The notes beneath the pieces are model-generated. The model saw nothing but the letters and a program-made list of their open reading frames with translations. It had not been told where the DNA came from and made no database searches. 64,000 nt of DNA. Source: Shimia sp. R10_1 (GTDB lineage: Bacteria > Pseudomonadota > Alphaproteobacteria > Rhodobacterales > Rhodobacteraceae). The DNA lies in NCBI RefSeq assembly GCF_017744095.1, contig NZ_JAGHQX010000002.1:186001-250000 (forward strand), given 5' to 3'. The position numbers were made by a program, and so were the translations under genes. Within the stretch, counting starts at the first letter, position 1. Each line of letters opens with the position of its first letter. Positions 36,605 through 45,638 of this stretch are shown here, piece after piece.

Positions 36605-36978
36605 GTGTCTGCCTCCTGGTGCGCGCGCTCTTCGCGCACCGGGAAGCGCATCCCATCTTTGGTTTGTAAGACCAGCCGACCGGCGTTTTCCACAATCCGG
36701 TCACACCGCTCCACGCCCGTCACAAAGGTCACACAGAAGATGCTGTCTGCGTTGACCTCCCAATGACCATACCAGGTGCCACCGCCACCGTAGGTGTATT
36801 GATACTGGCCATTGCTTTCAAAAACAGACTGGCCGTCGTCAAAAAACACCAGCGTCTGGCCGGAGAGGCGCTCGGTCAGCGCTGCGGGATCAAAGGCTGT
36901 GTCACCCGGCTGGGCCCTCCAGTCCTGCGCCGCCACGGGCGCGGCCAACAGCATCAATACCCCAATCATCATCCGCAT
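36601..36978 (-). CDS. Small exported protein, function unknown
   Basis: 125 residues from an ATG with GGAGGA six bases upstream. The N-terminus is a signal peptide (MRMMIGVLMLLAAPVAAQ). The mature part has an aromatic and glycine-rich centre (QYTYGGGGTWYGHWEV) and two Cys residues (SIFCVTFVTGVERCD) that may form a disulfide. It is probably periplasmic. I do not recognise the family. It shares its TTAA stop with the transglycosylase gene on the other strand; a long upstream extension into the smc region is not used. Confidence 0.78.
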   Translation of the reverse strand: MRMMIGVLMLLAAPVAAQDWRAQPGDTAFDPAALTERLSGQTLVFFDDGQSVFESNGQYQYTYGGGGTWYGHWEVNADSIFCVTFVTGVERCDRIVENAGRLVLQTKDGMRFPVREERAHQEADT

Positions 36979-37094
36979 CACAGATCCTCCATGACGCCAC
37001 TCTAGACTGCTGCGCGCTAACATCAGCCTCACAAAGCGGTGAAAGCTTTCCTCTTGCCCAAAATATCCCGGGGTGAATTGGCCCAGCGAGCCAA

Positions 37095-37110
37095 GAGGGG
37101 CTGGCCCCTC
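37095..37110 (-). terminator. Hairpin just after smc
   Basis: GAGGGGC / GCCCCTC (37095-37101 with 37104-37110) lies directly past the smc stop on the minus strand. The loop is very short and the T-tract weak. Confidence 0.4.
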
Positions 37111-37114
37111 CCCC

Positions 37115-40100
37115 TTACGCGACCAGAGTCTCCGCCGCCTTGAGATCAACCGACACCAGCTGGCTCACCCCCTGCTCCACCATGGTCACGCCAAACAGGC
37201 GGTCCATACGCGCCATAGTGACGGCGTGGTGGGTGATGATCAAAAACCGTGTATTGGTGCGGCGGCACATTTCATCAAGCAGGTCACAGAAACGCGTGAC
37301 GTTGGCATCGTCCAGAGGGGCGTCGACCTCATCCAGCACACAGATCGGGGCCGGATTGGCCAAGAACACCGCAAAAATCAGTGCCATGGCGGTGAGGGTC
37401 TGCTCCCCACCCGAGAGCAAGGAAAGCGTGGAGAGTTTCTTGCCTGGTGGCTGACACATGATTTCAAGTCCAGCCTCAAGCGGGTCGTCACTTTCCACAA
37501 GCACCAGATTGGCCTCGCCGCCGCCAAACAGGTGGCGGAACAGGAGCGAGAAGTTGCTGTTGACCTGTTCAAAGGCTGTCAGCAGGCGTTCGCGTCCCTC
37601 TTTATTGAGGCTGGCAATGCCACTGCGCAGAGTGCTGATCGCCGCTTCGAGATCGGTTTTCTCGCTGGTCAGCGCGTCATGCTCTTCCTGTACCTCTTTG
37701 GCGTCTTCCTCAGCCCGTAGGTTGACCGCGCCAAGGCTATCACGCTGACGTTTCAAGCGGTTCACGTCAGCTTCGATCTCCCCTGCGTCGGGCATCTTGT
37801 CCGTATCTACCGCTAGCCGTTCGAGCAGGGCGGCGGGTGTCACATCCTGATCTTCGCGAATGCGCTCTGCAGCGTAGGCCACGGTTTCACGTGCGGCATC
37901 GGCGCGGGCCTCAGACCGCGCTCGGGCCTCTCGGGCCTCACTCGCCGCGCGTTCCGCATCGCGTTCGGCGTGCTCAGCGGTGCGCAAGGCTGTTTCTGCC
38001 TCGGCCAGCGCATCGGCGGCGATGCGGCGGCGCTCCTCAGCGGTCTCGATCGCGTCAGAGAGTTCTTCGCGTTTGGCGGCGATCTCTTCTGGCGCGGCCC
38101 CCGCTTCAATCAGTTCTTCCTCAGAGGTCTCTTTGCGTTCCGCCAGCTCGCTGATGCGTTTCTCGGCGGTGTCCAGACGGTGGCGCCAGCCGCTGATCTC
38201 TTTGATCACTTCCTGTGAGCGTTTGAGGCGGGCCTCGCCTTCGCGGCGCAATTCGTCATGGGCGGAGCGGCGCGACATCATCATGATGCGGGCGGCCTCA
38301 ACCGTCATTTTGATATCTTCCACATCCTGACGCGCCGCATCCAGATCACCCAGATCGGCCAGAGCGCGCTCTGCTTCATTGACCTGCGCGCGGGCTGTCA
38401 TGGCCTCTTCTTCGTGGCGTGTGACCGCAAGACCAAGGCTTTCGAGCCTGCCTTCGGCCAAATTGCGATCCGCCTCTGCGCGGCTCAGGGCACGGTTGGC
38501 ATCCGCCACGGCCCGATCCGCAGCACGGCGGGCCTCGCGTGCGGCCTGATCGATATCAGAGAGTTCGCGCAAGCGATTTTGCAAAGCCTCATGAGCGCCT
38601 ACCGCACCATCGGTACGCGCGGTGGCGCTGGCCATCGCCTGTTTGAGCTCTTCCAGCCGGTTGAGTTGTTGCAGACGCAGCGCTGCGGCGCTTGGCGCAT
38701 CTTCGGCCCAGGCGCGATAGCCGTCCCAGCGCCAAAGATCGCCCTCCAGTGACACAAGGCGCTGACCAGGTTGCAAAAGCGGCTGCAAGCGCAGCGCATC
38801 CTCGTTGGAGACAAGGCCGACCTGACTCATGCGGCGCTCAAGCACCTCGGGCACGGAGACATGTTCCGCCAGAGATGTCACGCCTTCGGGCAGAGGTTGC
38901 AGCGCTTCGTAGGGCGGCAGCACAAACCAGCCCGATGGGCCATCTTCTTCGACTTCCGGGGCACGCAGATCATCGGCCAGCGCCGCGCCCAGCGCTTTTT
39001 CAAAGCCCTGTTGCACCTGCAGACGATCAAGGATTTGCCCACCTTCGGCGGTGTCACGCTCCACAAGTTTGGCCAGGGCCGTGGTTTCTGCGCGCAAGGC
39101 GTTCAACTCGCCTTCGGCCTCGGAGCGTTCGGCGCGGGCATCTGCTTCGCGTGATTGGGTGTCTGCCCGCTCTTCTTCAACTTCGGCCAGACGCTCCTCG
39201 GCATCTTGCGCGGCTTCAATCGCTTCTACTTCGGCCTCACGGGCGAGCTCCAGCTCTTCGGCGGCGCGGCTCAGTGTTTCTTTGGACTCGGCCACCGCAT
39301 CACGGGCACGGGCGGCTTCAGCTTCGCTTTTGTCTTGGGTCTTCTGGCTGTCATGCAGCAAGCGCTGTGCCGACTGATGGCGCGCTGCGAGGCGGGCCAC
39401 GTCTTCGGTGAGCTGAGACAGCTCTGCCTCACGTTCCTGCAGCACACTGGCGGCTTCGCAGGCTTCATCTGAAGCAGACTCAAGCTTTTCGGCGTGACCT
39501 TCGCTGGCTTTGGCCAACTCCCGCTGTTCCCACTCCAGCCGCTCGATGGTGTCACCCGCATCGCGGTTCAGGCCCGCCTCGCGCTCCATATCCCGGCTCA
39601 GTTGCAGGATGCGGTTTTTCAGGGTTTCGATGATCTGCAGCGCGTGGGCTTCCTGATCGTTCAGGCTGTCGCGCTGCACTTGCAGACGTTGCAGGACCGC
39701 GGAGGCAATGGCCTCTTCTTCGCGCTTTCCGGGCACCACATCATCGCAGGCAACACGCTCTTTGGCTGCAGTGCGGGCCGCGACCTCGGCCTGACTGGCC
39801 TGTGTGGTGCGTTCTCGCAACTCATCATCCGCTTTGGCGCGCGCATCATCCGCCTCACGCCAGCGCCGATAGAGCAACAGACCCTCTGCCTGACGCAGCT
39901 CATCCCCGATCGCGCGGTAGCGTGCCGCCTGGCGGGCCTGCCGGGCGAGTTGGCTCAGTTGATTTGCCAATTGCTCGATCACGTCATCAACCCGCGCAAG
40001 GTTGGTTTCGGCGCCTTTGAGCTTCAACTCCGCCTCATGGCGACGCTGATAGAGACCGGAAATCCCTGCCGCCTCTTCCAGAATGCGGCGGCGCGCTTTG

Positions 40101-40570
40101 GGTTTGGAATTGATCAGCTCAGCAATCTGGCCCTGACGCACCAATGCGGGGGAATGCGCCCCGGTGGAGGCATCGGCAAAGAGCATCTGCACATCGCGGG
40201 CGCGCACGTCTTTGGTGTTCACCTTATAGGCGCTGCCCACATCGCGGGTGATGCGGCGCACGATGTCGAGCGCGTCATCATCGTTAAATCCGGCTGGCGC
40301 AAGACGTTCGGAGTTGTCGATCTGCAACGAAACTTCTGCGAAGTTGCGCGCAGGCCGCGTGGCGGCCCCGGCAAAAATCACGTCTTCCATACCCCCACCG
40401 CGCATGGCTTTGGGACGGTTTTCCCCCATGACCCAGCGCAGCGCCTCCAGCAGATTGGACTTGCCGCAGCCATTGGGCCCGACAACACCAGTGAGACCAT
40501 CAGCGATGATCAGATCGGTGGGGTCCACGAAGCTTTTGAAGCCGGTCAGTCTGAGTTTGGAGAAGCGCAA
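37115..40570 (-). CDS. smc: Chromosome segregation protein SMC
   Basis: 1151 residues, normal length. Walker A is GPNGCGKSN (31-39); two long coiled coils rich in Ala, Glu and Arg flank a hinge around residues 510-660; the C-terminal head has LLSGGEQTLTAMALIF and Walker B CVLDEVDAPLDDANV. With ScpA and ScpB it condenses the chromosome. The start is a TTG with AAGGA 12 bases upstream, so the first codons are less sure. The gene stands alone, with 336 noncoding bases upstream. Many acidic-basic repeats in the arms make shadow frames but no real second gene. Confidence 0.96.
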   Translation of the reverse strand: MRFSKLRLTGFKSFVDPTDLIIADGLTGVVGPNGCGKSNLLEALRWVMGENRPKAMRGGGMEDVIFAGAATRPARNFAEVSLQIDNSERLAPAGFNDDDALDIVRRITRDVGSAYKVNTKDVRARDVQMLFADASTGAHSPALVRQGQIAELINSKPKARRRILEEAAGISGLYQRRHEAELKLKGAETNLARVDDVIEQLANQLSQLARQARQAARYRAIGDELRQAEGLLLYRRWREADDARAKADDELRERTTQASQAEVAARTAAKERVACDDVVPGKREEEAIASAVLQRLQVQRDSLNDQEAHALQIIETLKNRILQLSRDMEREAGLNRDAGDTIERLEWEQRELAKASEGHAEKLESASDEACEAASVLQEREAELSQLTEDVARLAARHQSAQRLLHDSQKTQDKSEAEAARARDAVAESKETLSRAAEELELAREAEVEAIEAAQDAEERLAEVEEERADTQSREADARAERSEAEGELNALRAETTALAKLVERDTAEGGQILDRLQVQQGFEKALGAALADDLRAPEVEEDGPSGWFVLPPYEALQPLPEGVTSLAEHVSVPEVLERRMSQVGLVSNEDALRLQPLLQPGQRLVSLEGDLWRWDGYRAWAEDAPSAAALRLQQLNRLEELKQAMASATARTDGAVGAHEALQNRLRELSDIDQAAREARRAADRAVADANRALSRAEADRNLAEGRLESLGLAVTRHEEEAMTARAQVNEAERALADLGDLDAARQDVEDIKMTVEAARIMMMSRRSAHDELRREGEARLKRSQEVIKEISGWRHRLDTAEKRISELAERKETSEEELIEAGAAPEEIAAKREELSDAIETAEERRRIAADALAEAETALRTAEHAERDAERAASEAREARARSEARADAARETVAYAAERIREDQDVTPAALLERLAVDTDKMPDAGEIEADVNRLKRQRDSLGAVNLRAEEDAKEVQEEHDALTSEKTDLEAAISTLRSGIASLNKEGRERLLTAFEQVNSNFSLLFRHLFGGGEANLVLVESDDPLEAGLEIMCQPPGKKLSTLSLLSGGEQTLTAMALIFAVFLANPAPICVLDEVDAPLDDANVTRFCDLLDEMCRRTNTRFLIITHHAVTMARMDRLFGVTMVEQGVSQLVSVDLKAAETLVA

Positions 40571-40906
40571 ATGCTCTGCGGTCCTTGTTTCTGGGGTGAT
40601 TCCTATGGTTTCAAGGAGTCTGCAGAGGCTTGTGGCGTTGAGTCAACGGCAAACCACAGGATATGGCGAAGCAGGCAGACTTATCCACAAGATATCGACA
40701 CACCTCCGAGACACAGAGGTTGAAACACAGCTGCCCATCCCTCCCAAGCGCAGCACCGCCTTCGCCGCACGTGCTGACATCCTGTGCGCTTTGTGCGCAG
40801 TGCTGTCCTAGGGTGACATGTTTTGGGCCGTAGATTTGCACAGTGCTGGACAGCCTTGCCGTCCACTGCCAGATAGATGGTGAGACACGTGAGGGGAGAG
40901 TACATA
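40571..40906. other. 336-base noncoding gap between smc and GNAT
   Basis: I see no gene here. It holds the divergent promoters of smc and the acetyltransferase and one exact DnaA box at 40681-40689. No strong terminator, tRNA or riboswitch signature is evident. An in-frame ATG at 40877 belongs to a longer, less likely form of the acetyltransferase. Confidence 0.6.
40681..40689 (+). promoter_or_regulatory. Exact DnaA-box sequence
   Basis: TTATCCACA matches the DnaA consensus perfectly and lies in the smc upstream gap. A single box is not an origin; it could be a regulatory site for smc or chance. Confidence 0.4.
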
Positions 40907-41377
40907 ATGTCACAGAAGTCGAACGGCATAGACGTGGTTGCGGGCGATCCGCGCGAGCCACAGGCCACTGCGCTGTTGCAGGCCAGTCATGCGCTGATGC
41001 AGCAGTTGTTTTCAGAAGAAGAAAACCACTACCTTTCGATTGACGAGCTGTGCATCCCCTCCATCCGCTTTCTGGTGGCCAAGGAAGGAGACACAACGCT
41101 TGGATGTGTCGCACTGGCCAACAAAGGGGCGTATGGCGAGATCAAATCCATGTTTGTGGATCCCGCAGCACGCGGCAAAGGCATTTCCCACAAGCTCATG
41201 CAGCACCTGGATGCAGCGGCGCGCGCGCAGGGTTTGGCAGAGATCAAACTTGAAACCGGCGACAAGCTGAAAGAGGCGCACAGCCTGTATCGGGCCCATG
41301 GGTTTGTCGATTGCGGACCGTTCGGCGATTATGAAGCCAACAGCTCTTCTATCTTTATGACAAAAACACTCGATTGA
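40907..41377 (+). CDS. GNAT family N-acetyltransferase
   Basis: 156 residues from the ATG at 40907, with GGGGAGAG seven bases upstream. The acetyl-CoA binding motif A is IKSMFVDPAARGKGISHKLM with the R/Q-x-x-G-x-G/A loop, and motif B-like GLAEIKLETG and LYRAHGFVDCGPF follow. This is the YjaB/PaiA-like small type; the acceptor is unknown. It is followed after 91 bases by the GntR regulator in the same direction. Confidence 0.9.
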   Translation: MSQKSNGIDVVAGDPREPQATALLQASHALMQQLFSEEENHYLSIDELCIPSIRFLVAKEGDTTLGCVALANKGAYGEIKSMFVDPAARGKGISHKLMQHLDAAARAQGLAEIKLETGDKLKEAHSLYRAHGFVDCGPFGDYEANSSSIFMTKTLD

Positions 41378-41415
41378 CGGGAGACGCGGCAGGGCTTGCC
41401 CTCCGTCGCGCGGCG

Positions 41416-41434
41416 TGGTCAAATTACCTGACCA
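41416..41434. promoter_or_regulatory. Candidate GntR operator
   Basis: TGGTCA (41416-41421) and TGACCA (41429-41434) form a perfect inverted repeat with a 7-base spacer, 35 bases before the GntR start codon. TGGTC/GACCA half-sites are those of FadR/PdhR-type GntR regulators, so autoregulation is likely. Confidence 0.55.
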
Positions 41435-41468
41435 GTTTGATGCGCTCATTTTGAGCGAAAGGAAAGCC

Positions 41469-42236
41469 ATGCCGTTTCAGAAGGTTCAACCGGAAAAACT
41501 CTCCACCTCAGTCGTGCGTCAGATCGAGCTTTTGATTTTACGCGGGATTTTGCGACCCGGAGAACGGCTTCCAGCAGAACGGGAATTGAGCGACCGTCTG
41601 GGCGTCTCCCGTCCCAGCCTGCGGGAAGCCATTGCCACCTTGCAGGACAAGGGGTTGCTGACCTCCAAAGCCGGGGCGGGCATTTTTGTGGCGGACGTCT
41701 TGGGCAGCGCTTTTTCTGACGCGCTTGTGCAGCTTTTTTCCGCGCATGATGAGGCGGTGTTTGACTACATCGCCTTTCGCCGGGACATGGAAGGTCTGGC
41801 AGCGGAGCGGGCGGCAACATTTGCCTCCGACACGGATTTGCAGGTCATTCAGGCGGTGTTTGACAAGATGGAAGCCGCCCACCCCAAGCGGAATCCGACC
41901 GATGAGGCGCAACTGGATGCGGATTTCCATCTCGCCATCATTGAGGCGAGCCACAATGTGATCATGCTGCATATGATGCGTTCAATGTATCAGCTGCTGC
42001 GCGAAGGCGTGTTCTACAATCGGATGATCATGTTCAAACAGCGCACCACACGCGGTGAGCTGCTGGAACAACACCGCGCCATCAACTCAGCGCTTCAAGC
42101 ACGAGATGCGCAGGGATCACGCAATGCGGTGATTGCGCATCTGGATTATGTGGAGTCGGCCCTGTCGAACTACAAGAAATCTGCCCAGAACGAAGAGATT
42201 GCAAAACAGCGCTATGAGCATGAATTAAGCCGCTAA
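41469..42236 (+). CDS. GntR family regulator, FCD (FadR/PdhR-like) type
   Basis: 255 residues from an ATG with AAAGGA five bases upstream. The N-terminal winged helix has LRPGERLPAERELSDRLGV and SRPSLREAIATLQDKGLL. The C-terminal FCD domain has RRDMEGLAAERAA and the metal-site residues in DADFHLAIIEASHN. Such proteins sense carboxylic acids such as pyruvate or lactate and control catabolic genes. Targets are not obvious here; the pyruvate-kinase gene is 1.7 kb away but on its own unit. A TGGTCA/TGACCA repeat lies upstream. Confidence 0.92.
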   Translation: MPFQKVQPEKLSTSVVRQIELLILRGILRPGERLPAERELSDRLGVSRPSLREAIATLQDKGLLTSKAGAGIFVADVLGSAFSDALVQLFSAHDEAVFDYIAFRRDMEGLAAERAATFASDTDLQVIQAVFDKMEAAHPKRNPTDEAQLDADFHLAIIEASHNVIMLHMMRSMYQLLREGVFYNRMIMFKQRTTRGELLEQHRAINSALQARDAQGSRNAVIAHLDYVESALSNYKKSAQNEEIAKQRYEHELSR

Positions 42237-42279
42237 GGACCCTCCCCCAGCGGCTTTGCCAGCGCCCAATCAGGCCGTC

Positions 42280-42597
42280 TTACTTGGTCTCGTCGCCGAC
42301 GTTTTCAGCAAAGGACTTTTCGAAGTCTTTCTGCTGGGCGGCGCTGGCCTCGGTCTGATAGTTGGCTTTCCACTCCGCCATTGTCATGCCGTAGAAAATC
42401 TCGCGCGCTTCGTCTTTGCCCATCTCGATGCCACGCTCATTGGCGGCTTCCTGATACCAGCGCGACAGACAATTGCGGCAGAAGCCAGCCAGATTCATCA
42501 TGTCGATGTTCTGAACATCGGTGCGCTTTTCCATCAGATGTGCACGCAATGTGCGGAAGGCCGCAGCCTCAAGTTCGATTTGGGTCTGTTCGTCCAT
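42280..42597 (-). CDS. DUF1244 family protein
   Basis: 105 residues from an ATG with GAGGAGA five bases upstream. NLAGFCRNCLSRWYQEAA is the family signature, with a CxxC pair, followed by EARE-IFYGMTMAEWK. It is cytoplasmic and of unknown function; a structure of the family is helical and dimeric. It is downstream of a small membrane protein and the N-formylglutamate amidohydrolase on the minus strand and may be cotranscribed. Confidence 0.85.
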   Translation of the reverse strand: MDEQTQIELEAAAFRTLRAHLMEKRTDVQNIDMMNLAGFCRNCLSRWYQEAANERGIEMGKDEAREIFYGMTMAEWKANYQTEASAAQQKDFEKSFAENVGDETK

Positions 42598-42661
42598 GTC
42601 ACTCTCCTCAGAGCATATTTTGTTTATGGCGTAGCAAGCCCACACATGGGCGACAATACAC

Positions 42662-42901
42662 TCACAGCAATTTCAACGCGATCCAAGGCACCAGCGCAAA
42701 TACGAAGATCAACAGTTTGTAGGTGCCAAGCCACTGAAAATAGAGCGCGGGCAACCTGTCGTGGGACACACCGGTTAAGCGCGCATGGATTGCAGCCACC
42801 TTGCCCTGCATCCCGAAAATGGCCAAGGACGCCGCCAACAGCACGCCAATATGGATGACCGACATCCATCCAAAAAAACTTGTGAGCATGTCATGGGTCA
42901 T
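42662..42901 (-). CDS. Small two-TM membrane protein (DUF6868-like)
   Basis: 79 residues from an ATG with AAGGAGG six bases upstream, a very strong site. Two hydrophobic segments (FFGWMSVIHIGVLLAASLAI and LGTYKLLIFVFALVPWIAL) flank a short basic loop. The pattern LTSFFGWM at the start and YKLLIF-VP at the end resembles DUF6868, from memory only. Function is unknown. It lies between DUF1244 and the amidohydrolase. Confidence 0.7.
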   Translation of the reverse strand: MTHDMLTSFFGWMSVIHIGVLLAASLAIFGMQGKVAAIHARLTGVSHDRLPALYFQWLGTYKLLIFVFALVPWIALKLL

Positions 42902-42994
42902 GTTCAGCCTCCTTTTCGGCAGTGCTTGTGGGTCACACAATATATGGTGGCCTCAGCGCTCTGACGCAAGGAAGAGGCACAGATACAATCTGCG

Positions 42995-43738
42995 CTACAA
43001 CCCGCTTTCCGTGAGTGTGTCCTGCAGCAGTGTGGCGAGACGTTCCGCCCATGCGTTTTGCTGTGCTTCGGTCTCGATTTCATCGTTGCGCAGTTCGATC
43101 AGCGCATTCAGGCGCTGTGGCTGCAAGGCATGCTGATCAATGCTGTCACCGGGCAGATCGCCATCATAGGGCTCATTGTCGCCTACGGTCAGATCCTGTT
43201 CACGAGACAGGCGGCTCAACAGCGCGTGGCCAAAACGGTCTTCTGGCTTGGCGTGCAGCACGCCAATTTCCCAAGGCCGTGGCGCGCGCCCTTTGAGCTG
43301 CGGAGAAAAACTATGCAGGGCAATGATAATCGGCGCCTGCCGCCCTGCCGCGAGGGCCTCCAGAGCGTCGTGATATGGCCTGTAGTGCGTGGCCACCCGG
43401 CGTGCAATTTCCCCTTCATCCACATCGCGATTGCCGGGAATGATGGTGCCATCATAAAGGCGCATCACCAATGTCGGGTCGTCCAAGCCGCGATTTGGAT
43501 CGATACACAGGCGCGAAAAGTTGGTGCAGATGACAGGTGCATCCAAGAGCTCCCCAAGGCGCATCGAGGTGCCCCGCGCACCGACATCATAGGCAATGTG
43601 ACGCGCCATATCTTCGGCGGGCAGGCCGAGGTCACCCCCTGCAATGTCGCTGGGCACGTGGTTGGAGGCATGATCACATGTGATCAGCCAGCGCGCGGTG
43701 CGGTCTTCGCCAAATGTGGAAAACGGAGTATATGTCAT
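42995..43738 (-). CDS. N-formylglutamate amidohydrolase family protein
   Basis: 247 residues. Family blocks: LITCDHASNHVP near residue 18 with a metal His, HIAYDVGARGTSM, and VATHYRPYHDALEAL and IIIALHSFSPQ. The family cleaves N-formylglutamate to formate and glutamate at the end of histidine breakdown, but members outside hut operons have unclear substrates, and no hut gene is near. It diverges from pyk with a 169-base gap that holds the pyk promoter. Confidence 0.88.
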   Translation of the reverse strand: MTYTPFSTFGEDRTARWLITCDHASNHVPSDIAGGDLGLPAEDMARHIAYDVGARGTSMRLGELLDAPVICTNFSRLCIDPNRGLDDPTLVMRLYDGTIIPGNRDVDEGEIARRVATHYRPYHDALEALAAGRQAPIIIALHSFSPQLKGRAPRPWEIGVLHAKPEDRFGHALLSRLSREQDLTVGDNEPYDGDLPGDSIDQHALQPQRLNALIELRNDEIETEAQQNAWAERLATLLQDTLTESGL

Positions 43739-43809
43739 GGGTCTGTCATTGCTTTTTGCTGAGAGTTAAGAGAATTCAAGGCAAAAGGGAATTCCGCCGG
43801 AGGTAAAAC

Positions 43810-43838
43810 TTGCATTTGTTAGCGTTAACAGGTAGCGC
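43810..43838 (+). promoter_or_regulatory. pyk promoter overlapped by a LacI-type palindrome
   Basis: TTGCAT (43810-43815), a 17-base spacer and TAGCGC (43833-43838). The spacer contains TGTTAGCGTTAACA (43817-43830), a palindrome with a central CG and perfect TGTTA/TAACA ends, the form bound by LacI-family regulators. A bound repressor would block RNA polymerase. Confidence 0.55.
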
Positions 43839-43869
43839 AAAGCGCGAGACTTGCCAGATGGGTGAGACC

Positions 43870-43887
43870 GCCTGCCGCTGGGCAGGC
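43870..43887 (+). repeat. Hairpin in the pyk leader
   Basis: GCCTGCC / GGCAGGC (43870-43876 with 43881-43887), 7 bp and a 4-base loop, ending 20 bases before the pyk ATG. It could affect translation or mRNA stability. Confidence 0.5.
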
Positions 43888-43907
43888 AAAGCAAAGAAAG
43901 ACCGATC

Positions 43908-45353
43908 ATGAGACGACTGAGAAACGTGAAAATCGTGGCCACTTTGGGCCCTGCCTCTGAAACCTACGACATGATCCGCGCTTTGCATGAAGCGGGTGCA
44001 GATGTGTTCCGTCTCAATATGAGCCACGGCAGCCACGAGGAAATCCGCGAAAAGCACCGCATTATCCGGCAGGTGGAAAAGGACCTGCAAAGCCCGATTG
44101 CCATTCTGGCGGACCTGCAGGGACCGAAGCTTCGTGTGGGTGTTTTTGCCAATGGTGCAGAAGATCTGGAAGATGGGGCCAAGTTCCGTCTTGATCTGGA
44201 CAAAGCTGAAGGCGACATCAATCGCGTCTGCCTGCCACATCCTGAAATTTTTGCAGCGCTGAAGCCTGGCGCGAACCTTTTGGTGAATGACGGTAAAATC
44301 CGCCTGCAAGTCGAAGACTGCGGCGATGACTTTGCCAATTGTGTCGTGACCACAGGGGGCACGATCTCCAACCGCAAAGGCGTGAATGTGCCGGATGTGG
44401 TGCTGCCGCTGGCCGCGCTTTCAGACAAAGACCGCGATGATCTGGAATTTGTCTGTGGACTGGGCGTGGACTGGCTGGCGCTGTCCTTTGTGCAGCGCCC
44501 TGAAGATGTGACAGAAGCACGGGAGCTGGCCCAAGGGCGTGCGGCCATTCTGTCGAAGATTGAAAAGCCCGCTGCTGTCGAAGCCTTTGACGATATTCTG
44601 GCGGTGTCTGACGGGATCATGGTTGCGCGCGGCGACCTGGGTGTTGAGTTGCCCGTCAGTGCGGTGCCCCCGATCCAGAAGCGCCTGGTGCGCAAATGCC
44701 GCCATGTTGCGAAACCGGTGATCGTTGCGACGCAGATGCTGGAAAGCATGATCGAAAGCCCGATGCCAACCCGCGCAGAGATCTCTGACGTTGCGACCGC
44801 GATCTATGAAGGGTCTGACGCCATCATGCTGTCTGCTGAATCTGCGGCAGGCGACTATCCAATTGAGGCGGTGACCACGATGAACAACGTGGCCGTCGAG
44901 GTAGAAAACGACCCGACCTACCGCGAAATCATCGAGGCGAGCCGCACGCAGCCGCGCACAGGTGTGGCGGATGCGATTGTGGCCGCGGCACGGGAGATTG
45001 CAGAAACCACACAGGTGGCTGCGATTTGCTGTTTCAGCCAATCTGGAACGACTGCCCTGCTGATTGCACGGGAACGTCCACGCGTGCCGATCATCGCCAT
45101 GACCAGCCTGCGGGGAACCGCGCGACGTCTGGCACTGAGCTGGGGCACCAACTGCGTGATCACATCTAACGTCAGCCGCTTTAAAATGGCGGTTGTGGCG
45201 TCGGCTCGCGCCGCGCGTGATCTGGGCTATGCGCAGGAAAGCGATCAGATCGTCGTCACGGCAGGCTTGCCCTTCAACGTACCGGGCACAACGAACATTC
45301 TGCGCGTTTCGCCCTGTGACGAGCGTTTGATCTTCAACGTCGATTCAGAGTAG
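43908..45353 (+). CDS. pyk: Pyruvate kinase
   Basis: 481 residues. Start MRRLRNVKIVATLGPASET, then FRLNMSHGSHE, the ADLQGPKLRVG strand, the active-site signature around ILSKIEKPAAVEAFDDI with the catalytic Lys, and ARGDLGVELP. It makes pyruvate and ATP from phosphoenolpyruvate. There is only a weak ribosome site (AAAG). The promoter carries a LacI-type palindrome and the leader a hairpin, so this gene is probably regulated by carbon source. A small membrane protein gene follows at 29 bases. Confidence 0.96.
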   Translation: MRRLRNVKIVATLGPASETYDMIRALHEAGADVFRLNMSHGSHEEIREKHRIIRQVEKDLQSPIAILADLQGPKLRVGVFANGAEDLEDGAKFRLDLDKAEGDINRVCLPHPEIFAALKPGANLLVNDGKIRLQVEDCGDDFANCVVTTGGTISNRKGVNVPDVVLPLAALSDKDRDDLEFVCGLGVDWLALSFVQRPEDVTEARELAQGRAAILSKIEKPAAVEAFDDILAVSDGIMVARGDLGVELPVSAVPPIQKRLVRKCRHVAKPVIVATQMLESMIESPMPTRAEISDVATAIYEGSDAIMLSAESAAGDYPIEAVTTMNNVAVEVENDPTYREIIEASRTQPRTGVADAIVAAAREIAETTQVAAICCFSQSGTTALLIARERPRVPIIAMTSLRGTARRLALSWGTNCVITSNVSRFKMAVVASARAARDLGYAQESDQIVVTAGLPFNVPGTTNILRVSPCDERLIFNVDSE

Positions 45354-45382
45354 CGTCAGCCGGCAATCAACCGGGCCAAAAA

Positions 45383-45607
45383 ATGATCACCGATTATCTG
45401 ATCACCATCGCACTTGTGGTTGGGGTGTTTGCCATCCCAGCCATGATTTCCGCTTATGCGGACAATCGTTTGCCCAAAGTACCCTTTGCGATGTTCGTAC
45501 TGTGTGCTGCTGGCATCGCCACGACGATACTGCTTCATCCGGAGCGCTACAGCCTGCTTGGTTTACCAGATGTTGTGGTGCGCGTGATTGCCGATATCCT
45601 GCACTGA
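45383..45607 (+). CDS. Small membrane protein downstream of pyk
   Basis: 74 residues with two membrane segments ([21 protein letters not shown] and [18 protein letters not shown]) and a short polar end. No strong ribosome site is seen, and translation may depend on pyk read-through. I do not recognise a named family. It lies between pyk and the rpmI promoter. Confidence 0.65.
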   Translation: MITDYLITIALVVGVFAIPAMISAYADNRLPKVPFAMFVLCAAGIATTILLHPERYSLLGLPDVVVRVIADILH

Positions 45608-45638
45608 GGTTTTCCGCGCCAAATCAGCGAATTCCCCC

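Noticed and set aside
39494-40723. 409-residue plus-strand frame opposite smc
   Set aside because: Antisense shadow in a GC-rich coiled-coil gene; no start signal or motif.
40611-41114. Minus-strand reading frame upstream of smc
   Set aside because: It overlaps the real acetyltransferase gene and has no recognisable protein pattern or ribosome site.
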